From assembly GCF_019972115.1 (NCBI RefSeq), contig NZ_BPFJ01000001.1, forward strand, positions 1 to 64,000: a stretch of 64,000 bases of DNA, given 5' to 3'. This document shows positions 8,553 to 19,175 of the stretch, in pieces. The stretch comes from Sulfurovum sp. TSL6 (GTDB lineage: Bacteria; Campylobacterota; Campylobacteria; Campylobacterales; Sulfurovaceae). The notes under the pieces are model-generated. The model had not been told where the DNA came from. It saw only the letters and a program-made list of their open reading frames with translations, and did not search any database. Every line of letters starts with the position of its first letter. Within the stretch, counting starts at the first letter, position 1. The position numbers and the translations under genes are program-made.

Positions 8553-9545
8553 ATGGAAAATTTAGAAGAGAAAATTGTTCAGGCTGATTCGCTTGAAACA
8601 TTAGAAAAAGTACGTGTTGAGCTTTTTGGGAAGAAGGGTGTTTTAGCAGCAGAGTTTGCTAAGATGAAAGATGTACCCGGACCAGAGAAAAAAGCATTTG
8701 CAGAGGGACTGAACAAAAGTAAAGCCGCATTGCAAGCAAGTTTTGATGCACGTTACGAAGTGCTTAAGTCTGAAGAGATAGAGAAAGTACTTAAAAGTGA
8801 AGCGATAGATGTTTCACTGTATGGCACACTGGCACAAAAAGGTGCACTGCATCCGGTGATGGAGACGATGGACAAGATCATTGACTATTTTGTAGCGTTG
8901 AACTTTGCTGTGGAGAGCGGTCCTATGGTGGAAGATGACTTCCATAACTTTGAAGCCCTTAACCTGCCTAAATACCACCCTGCACGTGATATGCAGGATA
9001 CATTCTATTTTAAGGATGGCGGACTTTTACGTACACATACTTCTCCGGTACAGATACGTACGATGATGGAGACCAAACCTCCTATTCGTATGATCGCTCC
9101 GGGGACAGTGTTCAGACGTGATTATGACTTGACGCATACACCTATGTTCCATCAGGTTGAAGGTCTTGTGGTCGATGAGAAAGGTAAAGTGAGCTTTGCA
9201 AACCTCAAAGCTATTTTGACAGATTTCCTACAGTATATGTTTGGGGATGTTGAAGTACGTTTCAGACCGAGTTTCTTTCCGTTTACCGAACCGTCTGCTG
9301 AAGTAGATATCTCTTGTATCTTTTGTGCAGGTGAAGGATGCAGGGTCTGTTCACATACAGGTTGGCTGGAAGTGCTTGGATGCGGGATCGTTGATCCGAA
9401 TGTCTTCAAGGCAGTAGGATACGAAGATGTGAGCGGATATGCCTTTGGTTTGGGTGTGGAGCGTTTTGCAATGCTTATGCATAAAATACCTGATCTGAGA
9501 TCTTTATTTGAAGGTGATATTCGTTTGTTGGAGCAGTTTAGATGA
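8553..9545 (+). CDS. pheS: Phenylalanyl-tRNA synthetase alpha subunit
   Basis: Catalytic subunit of the alpha2beta2 enzyme that charges tRNA-Phe. 330 residues, usual bacterial length. An N-terminal helical arm (about 1-85) is followed by the class II core. Motif 2 is seen as [25 protein letters not shown] and motif 3 as [16 protein letters not shown] near the C-terminus. The segment [19 protein letters not shown] matches the PheS insertion. The stop overlaps the pheT ATG by 4 bp, indicating translational coupling. Confidence 0.97.
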   Translation: MENLEEKIVQADSLETLEKVRVELFGKKGVLAAEFAKMKDVPGPEKKAFAEGLNKSKAALQASFDARYEVLKSEEIEKVLKSEAIDVSLYGTLAQKGALHPVMETMDKIIDYFVALNFAVESGPMVEDDFHNFEALNLPKYHPARDMQDTFYFKDGGLLRTHTSPVQIRTMMETKPPIRMIAPGTVFRRDYDLTHTPMFHQVEGLVVDEKGKVSFANLKAILTDFLQYMFGDVEVRFRPSFFPFTEPSAEVDISCIFCAGEGCRVCSHTGWLEVLGCGIVDPNVFKAVGYEDVSGYAFGLGVERFAMLMHKIPDLRSLFEGDIRLLEQFR

Positions 9546-11875
9546 TAGTAACAAGAAGTTGGTTAAATGAATTTATAGACCTTAGTGATGTGTCTAACGA
9601 GAAGCTTTATGAAACGTTTAACTCCATAGGACTGGAAGTTGACAGTCTGACTCAAATAGAGATAGCGGAAAAAGTAGTGGTAGGGAAGATCCTTTCTTGT
9701 GAAAAACATCCTGATGCAGATAAACTCAATGTATGTAAGATAGATGTGGGAAGCGGAACAAGACAGATCGTCTGTGGTGCAGCTAATGTAGTGGATGCAG
9801 AATATGTGGCAGTAGCAACGATAGGTGCTGTACTCCCTGGTGACTTTAAGATCAAACATGCGAAACTCCGTGGTGTCGAGAGTGAAGGTATGGTATGTGC
9901 TTCTTCTGAACTTGGCTTACCCGATACGGGCAAAGGGATCATGATACTGGATGAAAGTATCGGTAAACTTGAAGCGGGTAAAGAGTTATGTTCTTATGAA
10001 AAGGTAGCAGACACACTCATCGAGCTTGAACTGACTGCCAACAGAGGGGATTGTCTAAGCATTTATGGTGTGGCAAGAGACTTGAGTACCGCACTTGATA
10101 TTGAGTTGAAAACGTTTGAATATAAACAAGAAGAGAAGATCAAACTGGGTATCGCCAGAGAAGCAGAGCTTCACCATACAGGTGAAATGGATGCCGATCT
10201 CCATTATAAACTGGCAACGATAGAAAATATTTCCAGTAATTTCCTTGTACAGTTACGTTTAGCCATGGTAGGTGTAGAAGCCGAAGGAAAACTTGCAAGT
10301 ATGCTGGCATATGCAACGCATACCACAGGCGTAGTGTTACGTGCCTATAACAGTAAAATATTCCGTAATGAGGAAAATAAGATCTCTGTACAGACGGTAG
10401 CAAAAGCAAAAGGTATTATCGAGATCATCGGAAATGAGAAAGTACTTTCTGTCGTAGGTGTGCTGCAAGAAGAAGAGTGCATAGCAAATGATAAGACGAA
10501 AGAGCTCTTGATAGAAGCCAGCTATATCAATCCTGATACGTTAGTGGAGGCTGTTGCGAACACTTCTTTGACAACGGATGAACTTTATTACAAGACATCA
10601 AGAGGTTCCAATCCTGATCTCTATTTCGGGTTATCGTTCTTGGCTTCTATGATGGACAATTATACAGATATCTCTTGTTATGAAGGTTCACTGATCGTGA
10701 GTGCTGAAAAAGAGCATGAAACTGTTATCGTAGATGCAAAAGAGATCTCTGCTATCATTGGTATGGATATTGAAATAGGAAAGATCGTAACCATTCTTCA
10801 TAAACTTGGATTTGAGATCAATTCTATGGGGCATGATCTTATTGCTGCAGTGGTACCGCACTTTAGACATGACATTAAGCATTTACAGGATATCGCAGAA
10901 GAGATCGTACGTATCGTTGGGATCAATAACATAGAAGCCAAACCTTTTGTTTTTGCTGAAAAACCGCGTCTTAATGCTACAACCGATAGATATAAAGCAA
11001 AAAAAGCGTTTAAGAACCGTGCAGTAGGTGTATCATTCAATGAGAATGTATCGTATGTATTTTCTGAAAGATCTCTTTTGGAAAAATGTGGTTTTTCTAC
11101 GTTAGAGGAAACACTTGAGCTCGCTAATCCTATCGCAGAAGAGCTCAATACATTGAGATCAACGATCTTGGTTAACTTGCTTAATGCAGTAAAGCGTAAT
11201 GTGAGTTATAGTAAAAAATCGATTCCTCTGTTTGAGATAGGTGCAGTATTTGGAAGTAAGAGAGAAGAGCGTGAAGTGATCGCTTTTGTTTTTTCCGGAC
11301 AAGTTGAGAGTGAAAATGTAAGAAATGCCGGGAAACCGAAGATGATCGACTTTGCCTCTTTTACCCAAAAAGTAGGTGCAGTTATCGGTGCATTTGAACT
11401 GGTACCTTGTACTTATGAAAATGGTCTTATCCATCCATATCAATCTGCAAATATCATTGTAGATGGAAAAGTGTGCGGATTCATTTCAAAGTTACATCTA
11501 ACAGTGCAGGAAAGTTTTGGTATTCCTGAGACATTCATCGCGGAGATTGATTTTGATGCCTTATTGCCTAAGCATATCAATGCAACACCTATCTCTAAGT
11601 TCCAAGGTGTTTATAAAGACCTCTCTGTAGTGATCGATAAATCTTTGAACTACTATGAAGTAGCTAAAGTACTCAATGCACTTGAACTTCCGATGCTTAG
11701 AGATAGCTATCCCGTAGATATCTACGAGGATGAAAAGTTGGGTGATAAGAAAAGTCTTACGGTACGTTTCTTTATTCAAGCTATGGAAAAAACACTGGAA
11801 GAGAGTGATATAGAAGCAGTGATGGGACATATCATGACTGCACTTGAGACAGAATGTAAAGCAGAATTGAGATAA
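9542..11875 (+). CDS. pheT: Phenylalanyl-tRNA synthetase beta subunit
   Basis: 777 residues, typical of bacterial PheT. An EMAP-II/OB-like tRNA-binding domain at about 40-150 ([26 protein letters not shown]) is followed by the B3/B4 editing domain, the B5 domain, the degenerate synthetase core and the C-terminal anticodon-binding FDX-ACB domain (about 690-777, [13 protein letters not shown]). B3/B4 looks divergent, which is common in Campylobacterota, so editing activity cannot be judged. Second gene of the pheS operon; ispH follows after 2 bp. Confidence 0.96.
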   Translation: MIVTRSWLNEFIDLSDVSNEKLYETFNSIGLEVDSLTQIEIAEKVVVGKILSCEKHPDADKLNVCKIDVGSGTRQIVCGAANVVDAEYVAVATIGAVLPGDFKIKHAKLRGVESEGMVCASSELGLPDTGKGIMILDESIGKLEAGKELCSYEKVADTLIELELTANRGDCLSIYGVARDLSTALDIELKTFEYKQEEKIKLGIAREAELHHTGEMDADLHYKLATIENISSNFLVQLRLAMVGVEAEGKLASMLAYATHTTGVVLRAYNSKIFRNEENKISVQTVAKAKGIIEIIGNEKVLSVVGVLQEEECIANDKTKELLIEASYINPDTLVEAVANTSLTTDELYYKTSRGSNPDLYFGLSFLASMMDNYTDISCYEGSLIVSAEKEHETVIVDAKEISAIIGMDIEIGKIVTILHKLGFEINSMGHDLIAAVVPHFRHDIKHLQDIAEEIVRIVGINNIEAKPFVFAEKPRLNATTDRYKAKKAFKNRAVGVSFNENVSYVFSERSLLEKCGFSTLEETLELANPIAEELNTLRSTILVNLLNAVKRNVSYSKKSIPLFEIGAVFGSKREEREVIAFVFSGQVESENVRNAGKPKMIDFASFTQKVGAVIGAFELVPCTYENGLIHPYQSANIIVDGKVCGFISKLHLTVQESFGIPETFIAEIDFDALLPKHINATPISKFQGVYKDLSVVIDKSLNYYEVAKVLNALELPMLRDSYPVDIYEDEKLGDKKSLTVRFFIQAMEKTLEESDIEAVMGHIMTALETECKAELR

Positions 11876-11877
11876 AG

Positions 11878-12729
11878 ATGAAAATACAATTAGCCTCTAG
11901 TTATGGATTTTGTTTTGGCGTGGAAAGAGCGATTGAAATAGCTGAAGAACACAGAGGATCTGTCACGTATGGTCCACTGATCCATAATAAGGATGAGATT
12001 AATAGACTGAAAGAAGGGTTCAACATCGGCCTTGCTGAACGTCTTGAAGATATCAAGACGGATGCTGCTGTGGTGATCCGTACACATGGTATCCCTAAAA
12101 ATGAATTGGCTGTGTTAAAAAGTCAAGATCATAAAGTGATAGATGCAACCTGTCCTTATGTCACGACCCCACAAAATATTGTACAAAAGATGAGTGTAGA
12201 GGGTTACAGTATCGTGATATTCGGTGACAAGGAACATCCAGAGATCAAAGGCGTAGTGAGTTATGCGGAAGATCTTGAGGATGCGTTTATCGTGCTTGAA
12301 CCTGAAGAGTTGGAAGCACTTCCTCTTAAAGGGAAGGTTGCTGTTGTTTCCCAAACCACAAAAAAACCTGAAGATTTTGCAAAGATCGTGACAGCATTGA
12401 TGGCAACACGTAAAGAGATCAGGGTATTTAATACCATTTGTAATGCAACATTTGAAAACCAGGATGCTGCAGCAGAACTGGCTAAAGAGGCTGATGTTAT
12501 GATAGTCATTGGTGGGAAACACTCTTCTAACACCAAACAACTGCATAGTATCTGTGAACGCGATTGTAAAGACAGTTACCTCATAGAGAATGAAAACGAA
12601 CTTGAAGCCGGTTGGTTTGAAGGTAAAGCACTTTGTGGTATCTCTGCAGGTGCTTCTACCCCTGACTGGATCGTACAAAACGTGATCAACAAGATACAAG
12701 AAATGAAGAAAGTAGATGAGGTTATATGA
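11878..12729 (+). CDS. ispH: 4-hydroxy-3-methylbut-2-enyl diphosphate reductase
   Basis: Last enzyme of the MEP isoprenoid pathway, making IPP and DMAPP with a [4Fe-4S] cluster. 283 residues. The three cluster cysteines are visible in GFCFGVERA (Cys12 region), DATCPYVT and [14 protein letters not shown]. The catalytic region with THGIPKNE and the substrate-binding [11 protein letters not shown] and [11 protein letters not shown] motifs are all present. It overlaps aroA by 4 bp. The pheT-ispH-aroA-rpsA order is conserved in Campylobacterota. Confidence 0.96.
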   Translation: MKIQLASSYGFCFGVERAIEIAEEHRGSVTYGPLIHNKDEINRLKEGFNIGLAERLEDIKTDAAVVIRTHGIPKNELAVLKSQDHKVIDATCPYVTTPQNIVQKMSVEGYSIVIFGDKEHPEIKGVVSYAEDLEDAFIVLEPEELEALPLKGKVAVVSQTTKKPEDFAKIVTALMATRKEIRVFNTICNATFENQDAAAELAKEADVMIVIGGKHSSNTKQLHSICERDCKDSYLIENENELEAGWFEGKALCGISAGASTPDWIVQNVINKIQEMKKVDEVI

Positions 12730-14006
12730 ACACATTAACGCTCAAACCCATTTCTAAAATAGCTGGAGAGATCAATCTCCCGGGATCCAAAAGTCTTTCA
12801 AATAGAGCATTACTGCTTGCTGCATTGGCTGAAGGGACTACACATATTACCAATCTTTTAGAGAGTGATGATACCAGACATATGCTCAATGCCCTGAAAC
12901 AGCTTGGTATCACCTATACCCTCTCTGAAGACAAAACAGAATGTACCGTCATCGGTAATGCAGGAGCGATACACAGTGCAAACCTGCAGGAACTCTTTTT
13001 GGGAAATGCAGGTACAGCGATGCGACCACTCTGTGCGGCATTGTGTCTGGGTACAGGTTCTTATCTGCTTACGGGGGAGCCCCGTATGAAAGAGAGACCT
13101 ATAGGACACTTGGTAGATGCTTTGAGAGAAGCAGGTGCAAAGATCAGCTATCAAGAGAATGAAGGATATCCGCCTCTTTTGATAGAAGCTGATGGGCTCT
13201 CTGGTGGTGATGTGAAGATCGACGGTGCGATTTCAAGTCAGTTTTTAACGGCACTCCTGCTCGCTGCCCCTCTGGCAAAAGAGGATATGACTATCTCTAT
13301 TATCGGGGAACTTGTCTCTAAACCTTATATCGATATTACCCTGCATATTATGAAAGAATTCGGTGTAGAGGTAGAGCATGACAATTATCAAACCTTTAAA
13401 GTAAAAGGTAGACAAACCTATAAAGCAGTAGAGAGGTTTATGGTAGAGGGTGATGCTTCTTCTGCGTCTTATTTTCTAGCTGCTGCTGCGATCAAAGGCG
13501 GTACGGTCAAAGTGACAGGTATCGGCAAAAAGAGTATCCAGGGTGATGTACAGTTTGTTGATGTCCTTGAAAAAATGGGTGCAATCGTAGAGTGGGGTGA
13601 TGATTATGTAGCTGTAAGCAGGGGTGAACTGCATCCCATAGATATGGATTTCAACCACATTCCTGATGCTGCAATGACCATAGCGACCACAGCACTTTTT
13701 GCAGAAGGTACGACAACGCTTAGAAATATCTATAATTGGCGGGTAAAAGAGACAGATAGACTGTTTGCCATGGCAACTGAACTTCGCAAGGTTGGAGCAG
13801 AGGTCGAAGAGGGTGAAGACTACTTAAAAATCACACCACCAAAGAAACTTAAACATGCAGCGATAGACACCTATGATGATCATAGAATGGCCATGTGTTT
13901 TTCACTTTTAGCACTCGACCCAGTTTCTGTAACGATCAACGAACCTGAATGTACAGCCAAAACTTTCCCTACATATTTTGAAGTACTTGAGAGTATTTCT
14001 TCTTAA
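12726..14006 (+). CDS. aroA: 3-phosphoshikimate 1-carboxyvinyltransferase (EPSP synthase)
   Basis: Sixth step of the shikimate pathway. 426 residues with two inside-out alpha/beta barrel domains. Seen: [18 protein letters not shown] (shikimate-3-phosphate binding), [12 protein letters not shown] (the PEP-site LGNAGT motif, here in sensitive-type form with Gly and Pro in the usual places), [23 protein letters not shown] and the C-terminal [10 protein letters not shown]. Last gene of the operon before a 167-bp gap containing the rpsA promoter. Confidence 0.96.
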   Translation: MNTLTLKPISKIAGEINLPGSKSLSNRALLLAALAEGTTHITNLLESDDTRHMLNALKQLGITYTLSEDKTECTVIGNAGAIHSANLQELFLGNAGTAMRPLCAALCLGTGSYLLTGEPRMKERPIGHLVDALREAGAKISYQENEGYPPLLIEADGLSGGDVKIDGAISSQFLTALLLAAPLAKEDMTISIIGELVSKPYIDITLHIMKEFGVEVEHDNYQTFKVKGRQTYKAVERFMVEGDASSASYFLAAAAIKGGTVKVTGIGKKSIQGDVQFVDVLEKMGAIVEWGDDYVAVSRGELHPIDMDFNHIPDAAMTIATTALFAEGTTTLRNIYNWRVKETDRLFAMATELRKVGAEVEEGEDYLKITPPKKLKHAAIDTYDDHRMAMCFSLLALDPVSVTINEPECTAKTFPTYFEVLESISS

Positions 14007-14136
14007 AAAAACCAAATAAAAATAGTATTACAAACATACCAAGGTATCACGTTATTTGGGCAAAGAGGCGAAATTGGCCTTGTGTCAGTATAGCTTATGA
14101 TACTTTTTCTATAAGCCATATTTATGGTTAAAAAGG

Positions 14137-14142
14137 TATAAT
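14137..14142 (+). promoter_or_regulatory. -10 box for rpsA
   Basis: TATAAT in the context AAAAGGTATAATAACG, 31 bp before the rpsA ATG. The RBS AAGGATAGG follows at 14163. Suggests rpsA also has its own promoter separate from the aroA operon. Confidence 0.6.
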
Positions 14143-14173
14143 AACGCAAAATTAGGCACACATAAGGATAGGT

Positions 14174-15826
14174 ATGAAGTTCGAAGATATCGAAATAGAA
14201 GATGTAGATTTTGAGGCGATGCTCGAGGAATCGTTTAAAAAGTCAGAGTCAAAAAGTGATTTAGTTACAGGTACAGTTGTTAAAATAGATGAAAAAGATA
14301 ATATAGCAGTGATCGACATCGGTGGTGGTAGAGATGCAACTCTTACACTTGATGAACTAAAAGATGAAGAGGGTAACCTTGCGTTTAACGTAGGTGATAC
14401 TATAGATGTTGTTACTATGGGAAGAGGTCGTATTTCTCACAAAGCTGCATTAAGCAGAGTAGCACTCAATGAGTTTATCGCTGAGTATGATGAAGACCAA
14501 GAGTATATCATCGAAGGTGTTGTAACGAAAACAAACAAAGGTGGGTATGTTGTTGACTGTGATGGTCTAGAATTCTTCATGCCACGCACACTTTCTTACC
14601 TTTCTTCAAAAGTTGACCCTACAGGTAAAAAAGTAAAAGCGGTTATCGTAAAAGTAGATAAAGAGAAAGGTTCAGTTGTTGTTTCTAGAAAAGAACTTAT
14701 TGAGCGTGATAAAGCAAAAACAGATGAGATAGTTGCTGAACTTCTTGAGAAAAAAGAACCAGTAGTTGGTACAATCAAGAAAATCACTTCTTATGGTATG
14801 TTTGTAGATGTTGGCGGTATTGACGGTCTTGTTCACTACTCACAGATCTCTCATAAAGGTCCAGTGAACCCATCTAAATACTTTTCTGAAGGTGATGTAG
14901 TAAATGTTGTAGCACTAGACTATGACAAAAAGAAAAGACACCTTTCACTTTCTATTAAAGATGCAAATCCTGATCCTTGGGCTGACATTGATTCAATTAT
15001 CGGTGTTGGTGATACTGTTACTGCTACAGTTTCTAACATTGAACCTTATGGTGTATTTGTTGATCTTGGTGAAGATCTTGAAGCATTCCTTCATGTATCT
15101 GAAATCTCTTGGGATAAAAATGTTAAACACCCGAAAGACTACCTCGAACTTAATTCAGACATTAATGTTGAAGTGATCGAGATCGATAAAGAGGGTAGAA
15201 GATTAAGAGTGAGCCTTAAAAATCTTCTGCCAAAACCTATGGATGCATTTACATCTGAAAACAAAGTAGGTGATGTAGTCACTGGTACAGTAACATCAAT
15301 CACTGATTTTGGTGCCTTTGTAAAAGTTGGTGCAGTTGAAGGTCTTCTTCACAATCAAGAAATTTCTTGGGATAAATCAAAAAATGCAAAATCTGAACTT
15401 AAAGTCGGTGATGAAGTTGAAGTGAAGATCATCAAAATTGACAGAGATGCAGGTAAGATCTCATTGAGTAAAAAAGCGCTTGAAGATTCGCCGGTAAAAG
15501 CATTTGCTCAAACGCATAAAAATGGTTCTATCGTAACAGGAACAGTAAAAGATAAAAAAGATTTCGGTGTGTTTATTTCACTTGAAGACAACATCGACGC
15601 GCTTATCAGAACAGAAGATCTTCATCCACTCAAGTTTGACGAGATTGAAAAAGGTCAGGAAATTACAGGTGTGATCAGCTTTATCGATGCTGACTCTGAT
15701 AGAATCAGAGTTTCTGTAAAAAGACTTGAGCGTCAAGAAGAGAGAGAAGCTATGGATCAGCTTAATAAAGAACAAGATGACAGCATGACTCTCGGTGATG
15801 CATTTGGCGATAAATTTAAAAGATAA
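14174..15826 (+). CDS. rpsA: 30S ribosomal protein S1
   Basis: Binds mRNA at the 30S subunit and helps translation initiation. 550 residues with six S1 OB-fold repeats. The well-conserved central ones show as VVGTIKKITSYGMFVDVGGIDG, VTATVSNIEPYGVFVDLG and VVTGTVTSITDFGAFVKVG; the first two are more divergent as usual. It is rich in Lys, Asp and Glu, with codon use biased as in highly expressed genes. Followed by a strong hairpin terminator. Confidence 0.96.
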   Translation: MKFEDIEIEDVDFEAMLEESFKKSESKSDLVTGTVVKIDEKDNIAVIDIGGGRDATLTLDELKDEEGNLAFNVGDTIDVVTMGRGRISHKAALSRVALNEFIAEYDEDQEYIIEGVVTKTNKGGYVVDCDGLEFFMPRTLSYLSSKVDPTGKKVKAVIVKVDKEKGSVVVSRKELIERDKAKTDEIVAELLEKKEPVVGTIKKITSYGMFVDVGGIDGLVHYSQISHKGPVNPSKYFSEGDVVNVVALDYDKKKRHLSLSIKDANPDPWADIDSIIGVGDTVTATVSNIEPYGVFVDLGEDLEAFLHVSEISWDKNVKHPKDYLELNSDINVEVIEIDKEGRRLRVSLKNLLPKPMDAFTSENKVGDVVTGTVTSITDFGAFVKVGAVEGLLHNQEISWDKSKNAKSELKVGDEVEVKIIKIDRDAGKISLSKKALEDSPVKAFAQTHKNGSIVTGTVKDKKDFGVFISLEDNIDALIRTEDLHPLKFDEIEKGQEITGVISFIDADSDRIRVSVKRLERQEEREAMDQLNKEQDDSMTLGDAFGDKFKR

Positions 15827-15856
15827 TTATTAGAGTAAAGCTTCAAACTATCAAAA

Positions 15857-15892
15857 TGAGGAGATGTGTACTTAAACATATCTCCTTATTTG
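15857..15892 (+). terminator. Terminator after rpsA
   Basis: Hairpin AGGAGAT-g-TGT ... ACA-t-ATCTCCT (15859-15886) followed by TATTTGATTCTT. Confidence 0.65.
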
Positions 15893-15993
15893 ATTCTTAA
15901 TATTGAGTTGCCTTCAGTAGGTGGTTCATACGATTAGTCGTATCCTCCCGTACTTTATGGTACTTAAATTTTCACAGAAATAAAGGTTATAAG

Positions 15994-17583
15994 ATGTCAA
16001 AAAAGACGATTGTTGTTTGTGACCATATCCACCAAGATGGATTGGATATTCTTGCTAATGATAGTGAAATAGAATTTATAAATGCAGCAGATGAGCCTAA
16101 AGATAAGCTTCTTGCTGAGTTTATCCCTTTGGCAGATGTTGCTATCACACGTTCTTCTACAGATGTAGATGATGCATTTTTAGCACAAGCTAAAAAAGTA
16201 ACAGCAGTAGTACGTGCCGGTGTTGGTGTCGATAACGTAGATATCCCTGGATCTAGTAAACAGGGTATTGTTGTTATGAACGTGCCTACGGCGAACACTA
16301 TCGCAGCAGTTGAGCTTACATTGACTCATATGCTATCATGTGTAAGAACATTTCCTTATGCACATAATAATCTTAAGCTTGACCGTGTATGGAGAAGACA
16401 GGATTGGTATGGTACGGAACTTAAAGACAAAAAACTTGGTATCATCGGTTTTGGTAATATCGGATCACGTGTAGGAAAAAGAGCTAAAGCATTTGAAATG
16501 GATATTGTCGCATATGATCCATACATTGATTCAAGTAAAGCTACAGACCTGGATATCGGATACACTAAGAATTTTGAAGATATTCTAGCATGTGATATCA
16601 TTACGATTCATACACCTAAAAATTCTGAAACGATCGGTATGATTGGTAAAGAAGAGATAGCGAAGATGAAAGATGGTGTGATCCTTATTAACTGTGCGAG
16701 AGGTGGTCTTTATGATGAAGATGCACTTTTAGAGGGGCTTACTTCAGGTAAGATCGCAATGGCAGGTATCGATGTATTTAACAAAGAACCAGCGACAGAC
16801 CACCCACTTCTTGATCTTGAGAATGTGACTGTGACACCTCACCTTGGGGCAAATACTAAAGAATCTCAAAAAAATATTGCGATTCAGGCAGCTGAAAATG
16901 CGATCGCAGCCGCAAAAGGTATTTCATACCCGAATGCACTGAATTTACCTATTAAAGAACATGAACTGCCTGATTTTGTAAGACCATACCTGGAACTTAT
17001 TCAAAAGATTGGTCATATGTCTGCACAGGTCACAAAAAGTGCTGTGAAGTCTATTAAGGTAAGTGGAGCTGGTCCTGTGGCTGAATATTTAGAATCTATG
17101 GGTACATTTGCAACGGTAGGTGTACTTACAGAGTCTCTGGGTGATCAAGTAAACTATGTCAATGCTGAATTCGTTGCAGAAGAACGCGACATAGAGATCA
17201 CAAAAGAAGTAAAACCAAATAACAGTGGATTTACCAATAAAGTCGGTATCAAACTGACAACAGCTGCAGGAACAATTTCTATTGCTGGTACGGTATTTGA
17301 TGACACTGAACAACGCATTATTGAGATCGATGATTATATCTTGGATGTTGAGCCAAAAGGCACAATGGTCTTCTTTAGAAATACAGACACTCCGGGCGTG
17401 ATCGGTGATGTAGGTCGGATCATGGCAGAAAATGGTCTGAATATATCTGACTTTAGACTGGGACGTGACAGCAAGAAACAAGCACTGGCTGTTGTACGTG
17501 TAGATGGCCAAGTTAAAAAAGAACTTCTCGAACAACTCGCATCATTAGAAGCATGTATTAGCGTTTCTCACGCGACACTTTAA
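15994..17583 (+). CDS. serA: D-3-phosphoglycerate dehydrogenase
   Basis: First step of serine biosynthesis. 529 residues, the long form with an intervening ASB domain and a C-terminal ACT domain. NAD-binding GIIGFGNIGSRVGKRAKAF is at about 149-167. Catalytic Arg lies in INCARGGLYDEDALLEGL, and the His/Glu relay in VTPHLGANTKESQ. The ACT domain (about 455-529) contains RNTDTPGVIGDVGRIMAENGLNI and may give serine feedback control. rpsA-serA proximity is conserved in Campylobacterota. Ends at a perfect hairpin. Confidence 0.96.
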   Translation: MSKKTIVVCDHIHQDGLDILANDSEIEFINAADEPKDKLLAEFIPLADVAITRSSTDVDDAFLAQAKKVTAVVRAGVGVDNVDIPGSSKQGIVVMNVPTANTIAAVELTLTHMLSCVRTFPYAHNNLKLDRVWRRQDWYGTELKDKKLGIIGFGNIGSRVGKRAKAFEMDIVAYDPYIDSSKATDLDIGYTKNFEDILACDIITIHTPKNSETIGMIGKEEIAKMKDGVILINCARGGLYDEDALLEGLTSGKIAMAGIDVFNKEPATDHPLLDLENVTVTPHLGANTKESQKNIAIQAAENAIAAAKGISYPNALNLPIKEHELPDFVRPYLELIQKIGHMSAQVTKSAVKSIKVSGAGPVAEYLESMGTFATVGVLTESLGDQVNYVNAEFVAEERDIEITKEVKPNNSGFTNKVGIKLTTAAGTISIAGTVFDDTEQRIIEIDDYILDVEPKGTMVFFRNTDTPGVIGDVGRIMAENGLNISDFRLGRDSKKQALAVVRVDGQVKKELLEQLASLEACISVSHATL

Positions 17584-17610
17584 AAACTAAGTGGGTCTTC
17601 CACTTAGTTT
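17584..17610 (+). terminator. Terminator after serA
   Basis: Perfect 11-bp stem AAACTAAGTGG (17584-17594) / CCACTTAGTTT (17600-17610) with a 5-nt loop GTCTT, directly after the stop codon. Confidence 0.75.
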
Positions 17611-17745
17611 CATCCTCTCCCACTTTTTATTCCTATTTTATTTCTTATAATTTGTAGTTAGTCCTCTATGGATCAGTACTATAAATAAATAGATTAACTA
17701 TTGTATCAGGTTATAATAGATATAATTGTTTCTTATTATTATAGC

Positions 17746-17790
17746 CTCTATCGTATAGAGTGTGTTACTTTGGTTATAATATAATATAAT
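17746..17790 (+). promoter_or_regulatory. Promoter and dyad of the efflux operon
   Basis: A 15-bp dyad CTCTAT-CGT-ATAGAG (17746-17760) lies 14 bp upstream of three overlapping TATAAT hexamers (17775-17790). The RBS of the TolC gene is at 17801. The dyad is a candidate operator for a repressor or activator; no regulator gene is adjacent. Confidence 0.45.
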
Positions 17791-17813
17791 TTTGGATAAA
17801 TGGAGTGTCTCTT

Positions 17814-19175
17814 ATGAAAAAGTATCTCATTTTTCTTTTCTCATGGCCGCTATTGGCTGGGTTAAATAACCTGGAACTCAATCAGGCTATTTCTATGCTA
17901 AAAAACAACAATCTTGAATTAAGAATTTCCCATTTTAATGAACAAATGAAAGCCTATGAAACCGCTGCTGCCAAAGGGAATCACTATGGTAAGTTGGATG
18001 TTTCTGCTTCAGGTATGCGATCAAACGATGCAGGGAATGTGTTTGGCTTTAAATTGCAGAGTCGTGAAGCAAACTTTGGTGATTTTGGTGCAGAAGAATT
18101 TGTGACATCTCTGAGTAGTCCATCAGGACCAGATTACATAACCCCACCTAGTGCTTTAAATTACCCAGAAACGAGAAACCACTATCAGACAAAAATTTCT
18201 TATATGCTGCCTCTGTATACCGGTGGTAAGTTATCAGAATATGGACGAATTACGGATGCTTTACATCGTATGAGCCAATGGGATACACAAAAATTGATGA
18301 ATGAAAAGATATTTCAGACAAAGAAAGCATTTTATGACATTTCATTGGTAGACAACTATATTTTAAATCTTTCCAAGATCATTCAAAATATCAGTCATTT
18401 GGAATCTATTGTCAAAAGTATGGGTGAAGAAGGGTATGCACAGGAGATCGATCTCCTTGAAGTGCAAGCTCGCAGGTCCGAGGCTGAAAGTATGTATAAC
18501 CAAGCCAAGCTCAACAGGGATCTTGCGTATCAATTTCTTTCATTTTTATTAAATGAAGAAGTGAGTTCTATTAAAAAGGTCAATGAAATGGCACCTATGC
18601 CTAAGATTGTTTCCGAAGAACTTGAAAGTAATAATATAGATATACAAAAAGCACTGTTAGGGTTAAAGATCACTCAAATGGCCATGAAGGTTGAAAAAGC
18701 GAATTATCTCCCTACGATCGGTGCCTTTGGGGAATATGGAAGTGCAGATGATGAAATGTGGAATGAATTTAGAGACAAAGACTCCTATACTGTAGGGATC
18801 CAGTTGAAATGGAATATATTCAATGGCGGTATCGATGCTGCAAATCTTGAAAAAGCAAAAGTGAATCATCTGAAAGTACAAAATGAAGTTTCACTGGCTA
18901 AATCGGGTATTGGATTGAAGGTCAAAAAACTTGAAACAGAAATTTTAAGTAAGAATGCAGATGTAAAGAATTATCAAAAACAATTACGTTTTGCAAGAAA
19001 AGTCTATGAAAATTACCGTTCACGCTATAAAGAGGGTATTGTTTCTATTTCAGATGTTTTAATGAAGCAATCCAAGGAGCTGGAAGTATTACTTAAGTTA
19101 CTTACTTTAAAGAATGAACGTAATACCAAGATCTTTGAACTCAATAGTATTTTAAATACAGGGGGAAATGTATGA
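17814..19175 (+). CDS. TolC-family outer-membrane efflux protein
   Basis: Outer-membrane channel of a tripartite efflux system. 453 residues from the ATG at 17814, with signal peptide KKYLIFLFSWPLLAG. Two OEP repeats rich in long coiled helices are visible (LNQAISMLKNNNLELRISHFN and later FNGGIDAANLEKAKVNHLKVQNEV). A GTG nine bases upstream is in frame, but TGGAG at 17801-17805 is ideally spaced for 17814. It overlaps the fusion-protein gene as ATGA, the first gene of a four-gene operon. Substrate unknown. Confidence 0.88.
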   Translation: MKKYLIFLFSWPLLAGLNNLELNQAISMLKNNNLELRISHFNEQMKAYETAAAKGNHYGKLDVSASGMRSNDAGNVFGFKLQSREANFGDFGAEEFVTSLSSPSGPDYITPPSALNYPETRNHYQTKISYMLPLYTGGKLSEYGRITDALHRMSQWDTQKLMNEKIFQTKKAFYDISLVDNYILNLSKIIQNISHLESIVKSMGEEGYAQEIDLLEVQARRSEAESMYNQAKLNRDLAYQFLSFLLNEEVSSIKKVNEMAPMPKIVSEELESNNIDIQKALLGLKITQMAMKVEKANYLPTIGAFGEYGSADDEMWNEFRDKDSYTVGIQLKWNIFNGGIDAANLEKAKVNHLKVQNEVSLAKSGIGLKVKKLETEILSKNADVKNYQKQLRFARKVYENYRSRYKEGIVSISDVLMKQSKELEVLLKLLTLKNERNTKIFELNSILNTGGNV

